Origin: Gemmatimonadota bacterium
Lineage (GTDB): Bacteria > Gemmatimonadota > Gemmatimonadetes > Longimicrobiales > Gaopeijiaceae
Direction of reading: 5' to 3'
Length of the DNA stretch: 64,000 bases
Assembly (NCBI GenBank): GCA_022827345.1
Contig: JAJDTB010000049.1
Location: 1 to 64,000 of the forward strand
A program made the position numbers and the translations under genes. How positions within the stretch are numbered: the first letter of the stretch is position 1; each line of letters begins with the position of its first letter. The notes under the pieces were generated by a model. That model had not been told where the DNA came from, ran no database searches, and was given only the letters and a program-made list of their open reading frames with translations. Shown in pieces: positions 62,811 to 64,000 of the stretch.

Positions 62811-64000
62811 ATGCGGCTGATCAGCACGCGCGGCGACCGGGAGGGCGGCACCTGGACCTTCCGTGAAGCCCTCTTCCTCGGCCAGGCCCCGGACGGCGGA
62901 CTCTTCGTCCCGGCCTCCCTCCCACCCCTCCCAGACGCCGACCGCGTGGCCCTGCCCACCCTCACCTTCCCCCAGCGCGCCCTCGTCACCGCCCGCCACC
63001 TCCTCGGCACCGAGATCCCCGACGACGTCCTCCACACCATCATCCACGACGCCCTCGACTTCCCCGTCCCCATGCGCGAGATCGAGCCCGGCGCCCACGT
63101 CCTCGAGCTCTTCCACGGCCCCACCCACGCCTTCAAGGACATCGGCGCCCGCTTCATGGCTCGCGCGATGGCCGCGCTGCGCGACGATGCCGCGCCCCCG
63201 GTCACGATCCTCACCGCCACCTCCGGCGACACCGGCGGTGCCGTCGCCCACGCCTTCCACGGCCTTCCGGGCATCCGCATCGTCGTCCTCTACCCCCTCG
63301 GACGGGTCAGTCCCCGGCAGGAGGCGCAGTTCGCGGCGCTGGGCGGCAACGTTACCGCCGTCGCCGTCCGCGGTGCTTTCGACGACTGCCAGCGCCTCGC
63401 CCGCCAGGCCTTCGCCGACCGCGCCCTTCGCGCGCGAATCGCCCTCACCTCCGCCAACTCGATCAACATCGGCCGCCTCCTGCCGCAGACCTTCTACTAC
63501 ATCCACGCACTGACCGAACTCGCGCGGACGGCGCCGGACGCCGAGCTGGTGGTTTCGGTCCCTTCGGGGAACTTCGGCAACCTCACGGCGGGCCTGATCG
63601 CGCGTCGCGCGCTCGGAATGTCCCTCGTACGCTTCGTCGCCGCGACCAACGAGAACTCCGTCGTGCCGGAATACCTGGCCGGCCGCGGTTTCCACCCCCG
63701 CGCATCCGTCGAGACGATCTCGAGCGCGATGGATGTGGGGGACCCCAGCAACTTCCGGCGGATCGTGCACCTCTTCGGGGGTGACGGCGAGGGTCTCGCG
63801 CACGGCGGCCTCGATATGCCCGGCGGCGCACCCGCACCTGACCCGATCGCCGCCTCGCGGCTCCGCACCGTCCTCTCCGGCTCGTCCTGGACCGACCGCG
63901 AGACCCGCGACTGCATCCGCGGCCTGTGGCGGCGGCGGGGCATCGCCATCGACCCGCACACGGCCGTGGGCTTGCTCGGGTTGCAGCGCGAACTGCAGCG
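62811..64000 (+). CDS. thrC: threonine synthase, 3' end outside window
   Basis: The first 396 residues are present and the frame is open at the window end. GGLFVPASLPPL is the usual N-terminus, and FHGPTHAFKDIGARFM carries the PLP-binding Lys. TATSGDTGGAVAHAF, NSINIGRLLPQTFYY and VPSGNFGNLTAG are family motifs. It converts O-phosphohomoserine to threonine. It is in one unit with thrB. Confidence 0.93.
   Translation, partial: MRLISTRGDREGGTWTFREALFLGQAPDGGLFVPASLPPLPDADRVALPTLTFPQRALVTARHLLGTEIPDDVLHTIIHDALDFPVPMREIEPGAHVLELFHGPTHAFKDIGARFMARAMAALRDDAAPPVTILTATSGDTGGAVAHAFHGLPGIRIVVLYPLGRVSPRQEAQFAALGGNVTAVAVRGAFDDCQRLARQAFADRALRARIALTSANSINIGRLLPQTFYYIHALTELARTAPDAELVVSVPSGNFGNLTAGLIARRALGMSLVRFVAATNENSVVPEYLAGRGFHPRASVETISSAMDVGDPSNFRRIVHLFGGDGEGLAHGGLDMPGGAPAPDPIAASRLRTVLSGSSWTDRETRDCIRGLWRRRGIAIDPHTAVGLLGLQRELQ

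Overview
The window is about 65-70% GC by eye and densely coded. It is rich in secreted or lipidated proteins: S9 peptidases, amidohydrolases, six-bladed beta-propeller lipoproteins, NHL and BNR/VPS10-like propellers, Gfo/Idh/MocA and sugar-phosphate-isomerase families, and many toxin-antitoxin fragments. This gene mix fits a heterotrophic, diderm member of Gemmatimonadota (Longimicrobiales or Palauibacter-like lineages). The assignment is an inference from gene content; there is no rRNA or tRNA here.

Layout. 1-600: a probable IS21-type transposase remnant and an AT-rich, operator-like stretch. 343-3036: a small hypothetical ORF and two tandem beta-propeller paralogues. 3068-12727 (minus): two metzincin-like lipoproteins around a small barrel-like protein, then a DUF1080 / TIM-barrel isomerase / Gfo-Idh-MocA / MFS / isomerase set resembling 3-keto-glycoside catabolism. 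12871-17698 (minus): a propeller lipoprotein, a trans-3-hydroxy-L-proline dehydratase, a Na+/solute symporter and a NylC/DmpA-type Ntn-hydrolase. 17699-18281: an exact-consensus sigma-54 promoter with three dyad repeats upstream, driving an 83-residue membrane or secreted protein. 18370-26793: a transporter-like membrane protein without an ATPase domain, an M20 amidohydrolase, an NHL-alpha/beta-hydrolase fusion and a large BNR-type propeller. 26878-29471: a beta-flower/collagen-like protein coupled to a HEPN-like protein, a DUF697-like protein and a cyanophycinase-like lipoprotein. 29514-39370: two divergent S9 peptidases, a MATE exporter, an SRPBCC-SnoaL protein, an amidase and an aldo/keto reductase. 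39481-47368: alcohol dehydrogenases, a HigA antitoxin beside a HigB remnant, VapBC, an amidohydrolase/methyltransferase pair, a GGT-like enzyme and MazEF. 47451-53691: an NHL protein, a quinoprotein-like lipoprotein coupled to a histidine kinase, and an operon of RuBisCO-like protein, cupin and MtnA. 53690-64000: a shortened HicB, a WD40-amidohydrolase, an orphan ParD, a dipeptidase/Na+ symporter operon, a sterol-desaturase-like hydroxylase, thrB and a 3'-truncated thrC.

How the genes fit together. Much of the window serves extracellular breakdown and uptake of peptides and glycosides: secreted peptidases, dipeptidase plus symporter, hydroxyproline dehydratase plus symporter, and the oxidoreductase/isomerase/DUF1080 set. 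The RLP-cupin-MtnA operon has the gene content of the methylthioadenosine-isoprenoid shunt known from Rhodospirillum rubrum, but its RLP lacks the middle of the catalytic barrel. The sigma-54-controlled small protein and the beta-flower/HEPN pair are the best candidates here for undescribed biology.
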